A program made the position numbers and the translations under genes. Under the pieces are notes generated by a model, which was given only the letters and a program-made list of their open reading frames with translations, did no database searches and had not been told where the DNA came from. From Leifsonia sp. Root4 (GTDB lineage Bacteria > Actinomycetota > Actinomycetes > Actinomycetales > Microbacteriaceae), in the NCBI RefSeq assembly GCF_001425085.1, contig NZ_LMDN01000001.1, forward strand, positions 590,206-654,205: DNA of 64,000 nt. The letters are read 5' to 3'. This document shows, in pieces, positions 25,464 through 33,644 of this stretch (positions are counted from its first letter, which is position 1; each line of letters begins with the position of its first letter).

Positions 25464-26306
25464 ATGCACCTCATCACCTGGCTCAACTCACAGTCCGGAA
25501 TTGCCCACTCGACCGATGCCGTTCGCGTTGGCTTCACGAGATACAGCATCGAGGCAGCCGTGAGGGCCGGTGCCGTCCAGCGCGTTCGGCGCCGGTGGCT
25601 CGCCACTGCGGATGCCCCAGCTGACCTCCGCATCGCAGCTGGCTATGGCGCACGGCTGACCTGCCTCAGCGTCGCCTCTCGCCACTCGCTGTGGCACCTG
25701 CCAGATGGCCAGACGCATCTCGCGGTACCTCCGAACGCTGGACATTTCGCGGTCGGCGATCATCGTGCGCACTGGGGCGGTGGCCCCGTCGGAACGCCGA
25801 AGTACGCGCTGGTCGAACCGCTTGAGAACGCGCTCGTACACGTCGCCGACTGCCAGCCGTTTGAGAATGCTCTCGTCGTTTGGGAGTCAGCCATGAACAA
25901 GGGACTCGTGCACCCCGACTACCTCGCCGGCCTCACACTGCGCAGTGCTGCCGCCAGACGTGTACGCACGGCCAGCTCGAGCCTGTCCGACTCCGGCGTC
26001 GAGACGATCCCCCGCGCACGTTTGGAACGCATCGGAATTCGAATGCGCCAGCAGGTCGTGCTCGACGGGCACCCCGTCGACGGCCTCATCGGTGACAGGC
26101 TCGTGCTCCAGATCGACGGCTTTAGTTACCACGGCACGCCGGAGCAGCGTCGCCGCGACATCGCGGGCGATCGGCGACTGACTCTGCGCGGGTACACCGT
26201 GCTGCGCTTCGATTACAAGCAGATCCTCTTCGAATGGGCCACCGTCGAGGCCGAGATTCTGGCTGCGATGGCCCGCGGCCTGCACCTCGCCGCCGTGAGG
26301 CACTAG
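25464..26306 (+). CDS. AbiEi-like HTH plus DUF559 (Vsr-fold) endonuclease-like protein, copy 1
   Basis: A 280-residue protein. Residues ~1-60 look like the winged helix of AbiEi-type antitoxins (ITWLNSQSGIAHSTDAVRVG, then RVRRRWLAT). The C-terminal ~100 residues are a DUF559/Vsr-like domain: GHPVDGLIGDRLVLQIDGF, then RRRDIAGDRRLTLRGYTVL. The usual E of the E-x-D-G strand is Q here, also in the paralogue at 55312. I take ATG 25464 because it aligns with the paralogue's start; ATG codons at 25347 and 25350 would add an unmatched extension beginning right at the palindrome edge. Palindromes flank it on both sides, 117 bp before and 7 bp after. Function unknown. Confidence 0.8.
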   Translation: MHLITWLNSQSGIAHSTDAVRVGFTRYSIEAAVRAGAVQRVRRRWLATADAPADLRIAAGYGARLTCLSVASRHSLWHLPDGQTHLAVPPNAGHFAVGDHRAHWGGGPVGTPKYALVEPLENALVHVADCQPFENALVVWESAMNKGLVHPDYLAGLTLRSAAARRVRTASSSLSDSGVETIPRARLERIGIRMRQQVVLDGHPVDGLIGDRLVLQIDGFSYHGTPEQRRRDIAGDRRLTLRGYTVLRFDYKQILFEWATVEAEILAAMARGLHLAAVRH

Positions 26307-26312
26307 CGCGAC

Positions 26313-26381
26313 GGGAGGTGATCGGCGCGAGGGGAGGCCGGAATCTGGAGTTGTGGCCTCCCGCCACGCCGAAGGCCTCCG
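26313..26381. repeat. 69-bp palindrome, downstream copy at the first DUF559 gene
   Basis: Same four-box layout as 25278: GGGAGG at 1-6, GGGAGGCC at 20-27, GGCCTCCC at 43-50, GGCCTCC near the end. Stem positions 10-15 pair (TCGGCG with CGCCGA) with other bases than in the other copies. It starts 6 bp after the DUF559 stop and lies 41 bp from the convergent dioxygenase stop, so it may also act as terminator. Confidence 0.78.
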
Positions 26382-26422
26382 CCGGCGTTGCCGCGTGGGT
26401 GTACGGCGGCGGCGGGGCGGGG

Positions 26423-27277
26423 TCAGAGACCGTCGTCGTCGTGCCAGTGCTCCTGCCAACGCCAGTCGATGGGCTCGCCGGCGCGCTGGTAGCGGATGTC
26501 GGTGGACAGCCGCATCCGACCGCCCGCGTCGGTGTTGTCGAGGCTCGCGTGCACGATGTGGGCCGAGTGCACCATGACGTCACCTGCTGCGTAGTCGGTG
26601 ATCAGCCAGCGGGTGTCGTGGCGCTCCGCCAGCCCGGGCAGATCGGCGGTGATGGACGCCGCGGGCCTGGCGAGCCGACCCTCGCGTTCCTCGGCCATCA
26701 CCCAGTGGTGACTGCCCTCGAGATACACCAGACCACCGAGACCGAGCGGGATGTCACCGAGCGGGATCCACATCGAGAGCACCCTGTCGCTGCCCTCCCG
26801 CAGGTAGACGAGGTCGTAGTGCGCCTGCGTCGCCGTGCCGATGCCCCGTTCGTCCGGCGCGATGTGCCGGATGATCTTGCGCCGGTGCAGGTGCACGTCG
26901 TCGTCGCCGAAGAACCACGCGAACCACTCGGCGATGAGCGGGTTTCTGCAGAGCGCCTCGTACTCGGCGCTCGGCACGATCGAGTCGAAGAGGGTCTCGC
27001 GGTAGGCACCGCGATCAAGCGGTCCGTCGCCCGCGATGCCGTCGACCGGGTCACTCCCCGGCGCGACCAGCCCGGTGTGCGCCAGCGCCGCGAAGTAATA
27101 GCGGCGGAACTCGACGACGAGCTCGGGGTCGAGGTGCCCGCTGAGATAGAGGTAGCCGTCGCGGCGCAGGCGCTGCCAGAGCGCCTCGCGGTTGCCGCGC
27201 TCCGCCGGCGGGACCGGCTCCAGTGCGGCGAGCCGCGCGAGATCCTCATCGAGGACATAGCTGTTTGACGTGAGCAT
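26423..27277 (-). CDS. Phytanoyl-CoA dioxygenase-family (Fe/2-oxoglutarate) protein
   Basis: A 284-residue PhyH-type oxygenase. The Fe(II) facial triad is visible as H-x-D in QAHYDLVYL (about residue 155) and a distal His in VMVHSAHIVHASLDNT, followed by the Arg in GGRMRLSTDIRY that would hold 2-oxoglutarate. Substrate is unknown; the family hydroxylates fatty acyl groups, ectoine, phosphonates and others. It diverges from an AraC-type regulator gene 96 bp away, its probable controller. Start ATG 27277; the open frame extends upstream into the regulator and is a shadow there. Confidence 0.85.
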   Translation of the reverse strand: MLTSNSYVLDEDLARLAALEPVPPAERGNREALWQRLRRDGYLYLSGHLDPELVVEFRRYYFAALAHTGLVAPGSDPVDGIAGDGPLDRGAYRETLFDSIVPSAEYEALCRNPLIAEWFAWFFGDDDVHLHRRKIIRHIAPDERGIGTATQAHYDLVYLREGSDRVLSMWIPLGDIPLGLGGLVYLEGSHHWVMAEEREGRLARPAASITADLPGLAERHDTRWLITDYAAGDVMVHSAHIVHASLDNTDAGGRMRLSTDIRYQRAGEPIDWRWQEHWHDDDGL

Positions 27278-27373
27278 GCAGCAACTCTGCCGGGCCGTGC
27301 CCCGGGAATCCATGCACATCGCTAGACTGCGACTTGGATTCTTCTGACGATCACGTCGCGACAAGGAGTGTTG

Positions 27374-28210
27374 GTGGACGACTGGGCCGAGTACGCGAAT
27401 CCGCTCGGAGTTCTCCGGGATTTCGGCCTTAGCTGCGTGGGAGCGGGCGAACAGGCAGACGCCACCGCCGGCTTCGACAGTCGATACTTGGATTCCCATG
27501 CGCTCGTGATCATCACGAGCGGCTCCGGCAGCTACCGCGATCGGCGCACCGGCGCTGACGGCATTCCGGTGCAGGCGCCGGCCATCCTGTCGGTCACGCC
27601 GGGCACCGAGCACGGCTATGCCCCTGATGCCGCGGGCTGGAGCGAGAGCTGGCTGCTTGTCACGGGCAGCGGCGTGCAACCGTACACACGGCTCGGGCTG
27701 TTCGACCGCGCGCGCCCGGTGCTGCCGCTGCGGGAGCTGCCGACGCTCGGCGGCGACTTCGCCGAGCTCCGCACCGCGCTCGGCGCGGCCGACCCGATCG
27801 CGCCGTTCTCGGCATCCGCTCTCTGCCACCGGATTCTCGTGGCCGTCGCCGCCGCGATCCGGCCCGCGGACCCCACGGATGCCGCGGCGCGTGCGACCGC
27901 CGCCTTCGTCGAATCCGCGTCCCTCGATATCTCGATGGAGGAGCGCGCGCGGCGGCTCGGCCTCGGCATCGCCGAGCTGCGCGATGCGGTGCGCCTCGCG
28001 ACGGGGAGCACCCCGATCGAGCTGCTCGTGCAGTCACGCATCCGCATGGCCCGGCAGCTCCTGGTCGACACAGAGCTGCCGGTCTCCCGCATCGCCGAGC
28101 TCGTCGGCTACGCGGATGCCGCCTACTTCAGTCGCCTGTTCGCGAGGCGCGCCGGGGTCTCCCCCAGCCGCCACCGCTCCCAGTTCACCCGCGGCCGGCC
28201 AGCGGGGTAG
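27374..28210 (+). CDS. AraC-family transcriptional regulator with cupin sensor
   Basis: A 278-residue regulator with a cupin-like N-terminal ligand domain (about residues 30-110, with the SYRDRRTGADGIPVQAP and TPGTEHGYAPDA turns) and a C-terminal double HTH (about 175-275) ending in the AraC signature LLVDTELPVSRIAELVGYAD and YFSRLFARRAGVSPSRHR. Start GTG 27374 has AAGGAG 5 nt upstream. A TAGACT box at 27323-27328 is a plausible promoter. Divergent from the PhyH-type gene, which it probably controls. It ends 27 bp from the convergent permease gene. Confidence 0.87.
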   Translation: MDDWAEYANPLGVLRDFGLSCVGAGEQADATAGFDSRYLDSHALVIITSGSGSYRDRRTGADGIPVQAPAILSVTPGTEHGYAPDAAGWSESWLLVTGSGVQPYTRLGLFDRARPVLPLRELPTLGGDFAELRTALGAADPIAPFSASALCHRILVAVAAAIRPADPTDAAARATAAFVESASLDISMEERARRLGLGIAELRDAVRLATGSTPIELLVQSRIRMARQLLVDTELPVSRIAELVGYADAAYFSRLFARRAGVSPSRHRSQFTRGRPAG

Positions 28211-28237
28211 CCGCGCCGACGCGCCGTGCGCCGTGCG

Positions 28238-29158
28238 CTACTTCACGCTGCCGGCGGTGAGTCCGCCGACCAGACGCTTCTCGATCAGCATGAAGAGGAC
28301 GACGACGGGGATGATCGCGACGATCGAGACGCCGAAGACGTACTGCCAGCTGGTCTCGTACTGCCCGACGAACTTCGTCAGCGCGACGGAGAGCGGCTGG
28401 TTGCCCGCGGTGGAGAGGATCACGAGCGATGCCGCGAACTCGTTCCAGCAGGCGACGAAGGTGAAGACGATCGCCGTGACGATGCCCGGCCACACCAGGG
28501 GCAGGTTGATCTTGAACAGCACGGTCAGTCGTCCCGCGCCGTCGATCTGCGCCGCCTCGTCGACCTCCTTGGGGATGCCGGCGAAGAAGCTGTGCATGAT
28601 CCACACCGCGAAGGAGAGGTTGAATGCCGCGTTCACGAGGATCATCGCGAGCCAGGTGTCCGAGAGGCCGAGGGTGACGAACTGCCGGAACAGACCCGAG
28701 GTCAGCACCGCGGGCTGCAGCATCTGGGTGACGATCACGAGGAACAGGAAGATCAGGCGACCGGGGAAGCGGGCCCTGGCCGTGTAGTAGGCGGCCGGCA
28801 GCGCCACGAGCAGCACCAGCAGCGTCGCGAACACCGAGATGACGATCGTCGAGATCAGGTTCTGCACCAGCGGGGTCTCCGGCGTCGACCACATGGTGAT
28901 GTAGTTCTCCCAGTGCCATTCCGTGGGGAAGTAGGTGGGGTCGACGGAGCGGATCTCTGACTTGGATTTGACCGAGCCGAAGAACATGATGACGTACGGC
29001 AGGATGAAGATCAGCAGCACGGCGAGTCCGGCGGCCATGCGCCAGGCGACGCGGCCGGCAGAGATCTGGTCTTCCGTGTAGCGGCGCTTGCGCGTGATCG
29101 GCGGGCGGGAGGCGTTCGGCGTCTCTGACGCGCGGTCCGGCGTGGCTGTCGCAGTCAC
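28238..29158 (-). CDS. Sugar ABC transporter permease, MalG type
   Basis: Inner-membrane permease of 306 residues with six spans (first at about residue 40) and the ATPase-contact EAA loop EVDEAAQIDGAGRLTVLFKI. The N-terminal 35 residues are cytoplasmic and basic. GTG 29158 has GGAGG upstream and follows the stop of the other permease by 2 bp. Third gene of binding protein-permease-permease; no ATPase gene is linked. Its divergence from the galactosamine-type operon suggests an amino-sugar substrate. Confidence 0.9.
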   Translation of the reverse strand: MTATATPDRASETPNASRPPITRKRRYTEDQISAGRVAWRMAAGLAVLLIFILPYVIMFFGSVKSKSEIRSVDPTYFPTEWHWENYITMWSTPETPLVQNLISTIVISVFATLLVLLVALPAAYYTARARFPGRLIFLFLVIVTQMLQPAVLTSGLFRQFVTLGLSDTWLAMILVNAAFNLSFAVWIMHSFFAGIPKEVDEAAQIDGAGRLTVLFKINLPLVWPGIVTAIVFTFVACWNEFAASLVILSTAGNQPLSVALTKFVGQYETSWQYVFGVSIVAIIPVVVLFMLIEKRLVGGLTAGSVK

Positions 29159-29160
29159 GA

Positions 29161-30111
29161 TCAGACCTCCTTCATGGGCTTGACGACCTTGACGTAGATC
29201 GCCACGATCACGATCACGATCACGAATGCGACGACGCTCAGCGCGCTGGCGACATCGATCTTGTGTTGGTTCTGGATGTATTTGAAGATCATCGTCATGA
29301 TCGTGTCGGCGTCGTAGCCCGGTATCGACCCCGTCATCACCTTGAGGATGGGGAGCGAATTGAACACGTTGATGATGTTGATCAGCACGGCGACGGCGAG
29401 CGCCCCGCGCAGTTGGGGGAGCACGATGCTGAAGTAGGTGCGCGAGGGGCTTGCGCCGTCCATCTTCGCGGCCTCGATGGCATCGCCGGGGATCGTCTGG
29501 AGCCCGGCGAGGATCGTGTAGGTCGTGAACGGCAGCGACACGAAGACGGCGATCACGATCGACCAGGCGAACGCCGTGTCGGCGTTCCTCGTCCAGCCGT
29601 ATCCCTCGGGCGTGTCGATGAGCCCGATGTCCACCAGGAACTTGTTGATGATTCCGAAGTACGGCTCGAGGCCGTAGTAGACGACCATCGTCGTCATCAC
29701 CACGGATGCCGCCCACGGCACGATCACGGCGAGACGCACCAGCTGGCGCCCCGGGAATGCCTTGTTCAGCAGCTGGGCGAGTCCGAGCGAGATCAGCACC
29801 GTCAACACGACGACGGCGATCACCCAGACGATGGTCCGGCCGAAGATCGGCCAGAAGTAGGCGAAGTTGAACACCTCGAGGTAGTTGGCAAAGCCGACGG
29901 ACCCCTTGTCGATTCCGCTCTGACTGATGTCCCGTGTGGAGTTGAAGAACATCACACCGGCGGGGAAGAACACCACGCCGACGATCAGTATCAGCACGGG
30001 CCCGATCCACGGCAACGCCGCGAGCAGGTCCTTGCCGCCCGTCCCTGCGCGGGGGCGGCCGGTGGCCGCCCCCGCGGGGATCGATGGTTTCTTCTGTGTT
30101 GCGTTGCTCAT
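29161..30111 (-). CDS. Sugar ABC transporter permease, MalF type
   Basis: A 316-residue permease with six spans after a basic, Gly/Pro-rich N-terminus, and the EAA loop AIEAAKMDGASPSRTYFSI. It has the FFPAGVMFFNSTRDIS first periplasmic loop typical of MalF-like partners. Start ATG 30111, 41 bp after the binding-protein stop. It pairs with the permease ending at 28238 to form the transmembrane pore. Confidence 0.9.
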   Translation of the reverse strand: MSNATQKKPSIPAGAATGRPRAGTGGKDLLAALPWIGPVLILIVGVVFFPAGVMFFNSTRDISQSGIDKGSVGFANYLEVFNFAYFWPIFGRTIVWVIAVVVLTVLISLGLAQLLNKAFPGRQLVRLAVIVPWAASVVMTTMVVYYGLEPYFGIINKFLVDIGLIDTPEGYGWTRNADTAFAWSIVIAVFVSLPFTTYTILAGLQTIPGDAIEAAKMDGASPSRTYFSIVLPQLRGALAVAVLINIINVFNSLPILKVMTGSIPGYDADTIMTMIFKYIQNQHKIDVASALSVVAFVIVIVIVAIYVKVVKPMKEV

Positions 30112-30152
30112 TTCACTGCCTTCATCGATCCCACGGGTGTTGGTTCTGTCGG

Positions 30153-31406
30153 TTATCCGGCGTCGGACTGAGCCTGGATCTCCTGGAGAACCGTTGCGGC
30201 GTCCTTGCCCTGCGCGAGCTGGCCGAAGAGCGCCTTGAACGCGGCGTCGGTTGCCGACCAGTTGGGGTTCGTGCTCGGGTAGAACTGTGCGGCGGGCAGA
30301 GCGTCGAGGAAGGGCTTGAGCGCCTCTTCGCCGTTCAGCGCCTCTGCACCGGACTTGGTGGTGGGCAGGAAGCCCTCGGTCTGCACCCACGGCACGTAGA
30401 CATCAGGCGAGAAGTAGTAGTCGAAGAACTTCGTGATCGCTTCCTGCTTCTTGCCGTCGTTCTTGAACGCCATCAGGTGGTCGGCGACTCCGACGGTCAG
30501 CGCGCTGCCGTCCTGGGTCGGGATCGGGGCGATCGTGTAGTTCAGATCGGGGTTGCCGTCTGCGATCTGTCCGACTGTCGGCGGGAGACCGACCTGCATG
30601 CCGATCTTGCCCTGGATGAAGATGTCCATCAGCGGGCTGCGGTCGGTCGATCCGGCGTCGGCCTGGGTCGCGCCCTCGGTGACCATCTTCTGGATGAACT
30701 CGGCGCCGACAAGGTTCTCGGGGGTGTCGATCGTGATCTCGTCCGCGTCACCGAAGGTGCCGCCGCCGCCCCAGAGCCACACCGCGGCCTCGGCCTGCGC
30801 CTCTTCTGAGCCCAGCGGCATGCCGTAGCCGGCGACGCCATTGCCGAGAGCCGAGATCTTCTTGGCCGACTCGAGGAGCTCGTCCCAGGTGGTCGGGATC
30901 GTCGCACCGGCCTGCTCGAGCAGGTCGTTGTTGACGAAGAGCGCGCGTGCCGATGCGATCAGCGGGAGGCCGTATGCCGTGCCGTCGACCGATGCGTTCT
31001 TGATGAAGGTGTCCTGAAAGTCGGAGTAGGTGTCGGGCGAGACGACCTCTTCCGTCGTGTACAGCAGCTCATCGGCGGCGAAACCGGCGAACGGCCCGCC
31101 GTTGTAGATGTCGGGCGCCTGGCCGCCGGAGACCTTGGTGGTGATGACGGAGTCCAGGTTGTCCCACGACTGGACCTCGAGCTTCACGTCGATGTCGGGG
31201 TTCGCCTCTTCGAAGCCGGCGATGACGTCTTCCCAGAGGCCCTGGGTGTTGTCGGAGTAGCTGGGGACGAGCAGGTTGAGCGTCGTGCCGGAGCCGCTGC
31301 TGTCACCGCCATCGTTCGAACCGCCGCCGAATCCGCAGGATGCGAGCGTCATGGTTGCCAGTGCCGCAGTGGCGACCATGGCCCCGACGCGCAGAGTCTT
31401 CTTCAT
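30153..31406 (-). CDS. Sugar-binding lipoprotein of ABC importer
   Basis: A 417-residue extracytoplasmic solute-binding protein of the MalE/UgpB cluster. The lipobox is LASC with Cys near residue 24 after a short basic-hydrophobic signal peptide, followed by a Gly/Ser-rich linker. The first strand LNLLVPSYSDNTQGLWEDV and the hinge region GYGMPLGSEEAQAEA fit this family. First gene of its operon, divergent from the galactosamine-type catabolic operon, so it probably binds an amino sugar or a galactosamine-containing saccharide. Confidence 0.9.
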   Translation of the reverse strand: MKKTLRVGAMVATAALATMTLASCGFGGGSNDGGDSSGSGTTLNLLVPSYSDNTQGLWEDVIAGFEEANPDIDVKLEVQSWDNLDSVITTKVSGGQAPDIYNGGPFAGFAADELLYTTEEVVSPDTYSDFQDTFIKNASVDGTAYGLPLIASARALFVNNDLLEQAGATIPTTWDELLESAKKISALGNGVAGYGMPLGSEEAQAEAAVWLWGGGGTFGDADEITIDTPENLVGAEFIQKMVTEGATQADAGSTDRSPLMDIFIQGKIGMQVGLPPTVGQIADGNPDLNYTIAPIPTQDGSALTVGVADHLMAFKNDGKKQEAITKFFDYYFSPDVYVPWVQTEGFLPTTKSGAEALNGEEALKPFLDALPAAQFYPSTNPNWSATDAAFKALFGQLAQGKDAATVLQEIQAQSDAG

Positions 31407-31514
31407 AGTGCTTCCTCACTCTTGTTGGGATGCTCTGCCGCCGAAGGACCCTCACGCGACAGTGCGTTTCGCCGGAAACATTGGATCGAGCGTGCTCGTC
31501 TGATGTTTCGTGAC

Positions 31515-31532
31515 TGTTTCATCCTGTAAACA
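31515..31532. promoter_or_regulatory. Inverted repeat TGTTT-N8-AAACA in the divergent transporter/catabolic promoter region
   Basis: TGTTTCATCCTGTAAACA lies 109 bp before the binding-protein start. It is a candidate operator for the DeoR-type regulator at 35508. A second, perfect 10-bp palindrome GTTTATAAAC lies at 31614-31623. The rest of the 370-bp gap (31407-31776) is AT-rich for this genome and holds promoters but no gene that I can see. Confidence 0.35.
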
Positions 31533-31682
31533 ATCAAGACCGTTCACTGGGTGATCGAAATCATTACTCGCAATGGCCGCCCCGTCAACACCTCTCCAGA
31601 ATCGTTACCGGGTGTTTATAAACCGTCCTTACAAATCAGCTTTCTGGAAGGAAACCTGTATTTCGAGCGTTGAACTGATCAC

Positions 31683-31711
31683 TTGACAGCGGATAGAGTC
31701 AGAAGTAATCA
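31683..31711 (+). promoter_or_regulatory. Promoter of the galactosamine-type operon
   Basis: A consensus -35 TTGACA at 31683-31688 and TAATCA at 31706-31711 with a 17-bp spacer, about 65 bp before the SIS gene. Confidence 0.5.
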
Positions 31712-31776
31712 TTTTGAGTGTCATCGTGAGCATTTCGTCGAGGCGGCTGCTCAGGCGCAACCTTCGAGGAGATCCC

Positions 31777-32679
31777 ATGCCCCAGAGCACCCCCGCACCC
31801 ACCGAACACATGGCTCTCGAGCTGGCGTCGCAGCCCGAGGTCTGGGCACGCGCCGCCGCTCTCACCGCCGAGCAGGCGCTGCTCCCCGCCGCCGGCCAGA
31901 AGGTGGCCATCGTCGGATGTGGAACCTCGTGGTTCATGGCGCAGGCATACTCCGAGCTGCGCGAGCGGGCCGGTCTCGGCCTGACCGATGCCTACGCGGC
32001 ATCCGAGGCCTTCGTCGACCGCGACTACGACGCGATCATCGCCCTCACCCGCTCCGGAACCACCACGGAGGTGCTCGAACTGGTGAACGCCCAACGCGGC
32101 AAGAAGCGCATCATCGGCATCGTCGGCGACGTCAACTCGCCGTTCGTCGACAACGTCGATGACCTGGTGAAGCTGCCATTCGCCGACGAGCAGTCGGTCG
32201 TGCAGACCCGCTTCGCCACGACGGCACTCGCATTCCTGCGCGCATCGCTCGGCGAGAACCTCGACGCAGCGATCAACGATGCACAGACCGCCGTCGAGGC
32301 CGAGCTCGACGAGGAGCTCCTCACCGCCGAGCAGTACAGCTTCCTCGGCCGCGGCTGGACGGTCGGCCTCGCCCACGAGGCCGGCCTGAAGATGCGCGAG
32401 GCCTCGCAGTCCTGGACCGAGTCCTACCCCGCCATGGAGTACCGCCACGGCCCGATCGCGATCGCCGCCCCCGGCCGTGTCACCTGGATGTTCGGCGAGG
32501 CCCCTGCCGGCTTGGCCGCGGATGTCGCCCGCACCGGCGCGCGCTTCGAGAACAGCTCGCTCGACCCGCTGGCCGACCTCATCCGTGCGCAGCGCGTCTC
32601 GCTCGAGCGCGCCCGCGCCAAGGGCCTGAACGCCGACCAGCCGCGCAACCTCACGCGATCTGTCATTCTGGGCGCGTGA
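31777..32679 (+). CDS. SIS-domain sugar-phosphate isomerase/deaminase (AgaS-like)
   Basis: A 300-residue protein with two SIS (phosphosugar-binding) domains, each with the Ser/Thr loop (IVGCGTSWFMAQ; ALTRSGTTTEVLEL), and no glutaminase domain. AgaS-type members deaminate and isomerise galactosamine 6-phosphate to tagatose 6-phosphate. That role fits the downstream tagatose-phosphate kinase and aldolase homologues. GlcN-6-P isomerisation is the alternative, but nagB elsewhere already covers it. Start ATG 31777 has GAGGAG upstream. First gene of a six-gene operon with 4-bp overlaps. Confidence 0.82.
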   Translation: MPQSTPAPTEHMALELASQPEVWARAAALTAEQALLPAAGQKVAIVGCGTSWFMAQAYSELRERAGLGLTDAYAASEAFVDRDYDAIIALTRSGTTTEVLELVNAQRGKKRIIGIVGDVNSPFVDNVDDLVKLPFADEQSVVQTRFATTALAFLRASLGENLDAAINDAQTAVEAELDEELLTAEQYSFLGRGWTVGLAHEAGLKMREASQSWTESYPAMEYRHGPIAIAAPGRVTWMFGEAPAGLAADVARTGARFENSSLDPLADLIRAQRVSLERARAKGLNADQPRNLTRSVILGA

Positions 32680-33644
32680 TCACACTGAACTCCCCTCTCC
32701 CCCTCGGACACGGCGACGCCGTGCTCGCCTTCGACGTCGGCGGCACCGACATGAAGTCGGCGCTGTTCGCGGGCGACGGCACGATGCTCGGCCTCACGCG
32801 CACGCCGACGCCGCTCGCCGGCGCCGAGACGCCGCAGGCCGTTGTCGCGGTCGCGCGTGAGATCGCGGCCGGTTACGCCGCACGCTTCCCCGAGGTGACG
32901 CCGCGCGCGGCCGGCATCCTCGTGCCGGGACTCGTCGACGACGAGAACGGGATCGGGGTGTTCTCCAGCAATCTCGGATGGCGCGACGCGCCATTCAGGC
33001 AGCTCGGCCAAGACAGCCTCGGCATGCCGGTGGCGTTCAGCCACGACGTACGCGGAGCCGGCGAGGCCGAGTTCCGACTCGGTGCGGCACGCGGGGCACA
33101 GGATGCCGCGATTCTCGTGATCGGCACCGGCATCGCCGGCGCGTTCTTCATCGACGGCAAACCGCACCTCGCCGGCGGCTATGCCGGCGAGATCGGGCAC
33201 TCGATCGTCATCCCTGACGGCCCGGAGTGCCCGTGCGGCGGCCGCGGCCACCTCGAGATGCTGGCGTCCGCCGGCGCCATCGTGCGCCGCTACGCGGAGC
33301 TGAGCGGCGAGACGCTCGACGGCGCCCGCGCCGTGCTGCTGCGCGCCCAGGCCGGCGACACCGCGGCCCAGTCCGTGTGGGACGGGGCCGTCTACGCCCT
33401 GGCCCTCGGCATCAGCCAGGTCGTCACGATCATCGCGCCGGAGGTCGTCGTGCTCGGCGGCGGGCTCGCCCAGGCCGGCCCCGCGCTCTTCGACCCGCTC
33501 GAGCGCGCTCTCGACGGCATGCTCACCTTCCACCGCCGACCGCGCATCATCGGCGCCCAGATCGGCGAGGACGCCGGGCTCCTCGGTGCCGCGCTGCGGG
33601 CGCGCGATCTCTCCGCGACGACTGCGACGGGGCAGAGCGCATGA
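32676..33644 (+). CDS. ROK-family sugar kinase
   Basis: A 322-residue ATP-dependent hexose or amino-sugar kinase. The phosphate-binding loop is AFDVGGTDMKSALF, and the ROK zinc motif appears as CPCGGRGHLE: the third Cys of the usual C-x-C-G-x2-G-C triad is His here. GTG 32676 overlaps the preceding stop. In this operon it would phosphorylate GalNAc/galactosamine (AgaK-like) before deacetylation; GlcNAc is possible too. Confidence 0.83.
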   Translation: MITLNSPLPLGHGDAVLAFDVGGTDMKSALFAGDGTMLGLTRTPTPLAGAETPQAVVAVAREIAAGYAARFPEVTPRAAGILVPGLVDDENGIGVFSSNLGWRDAPFRQLGQDSLGMPVAFSHDVRGAGEAEFRLGAARGAQDAAILVIGTGIAGAFFIDGKPHLAGGYAGEIGHSIVIPDGPECPCGGRGHLEMLASAGAIVRRYAELSGETLDGARAVLLRAQAGDTAAQSVWDGAVYALALGISQVVTIIAPEVVVLGGGLAQAGPALFDPLERALDGMLTFHRRPRIIGAQIGEDAGLLGAALRARDLSATTATGQSA

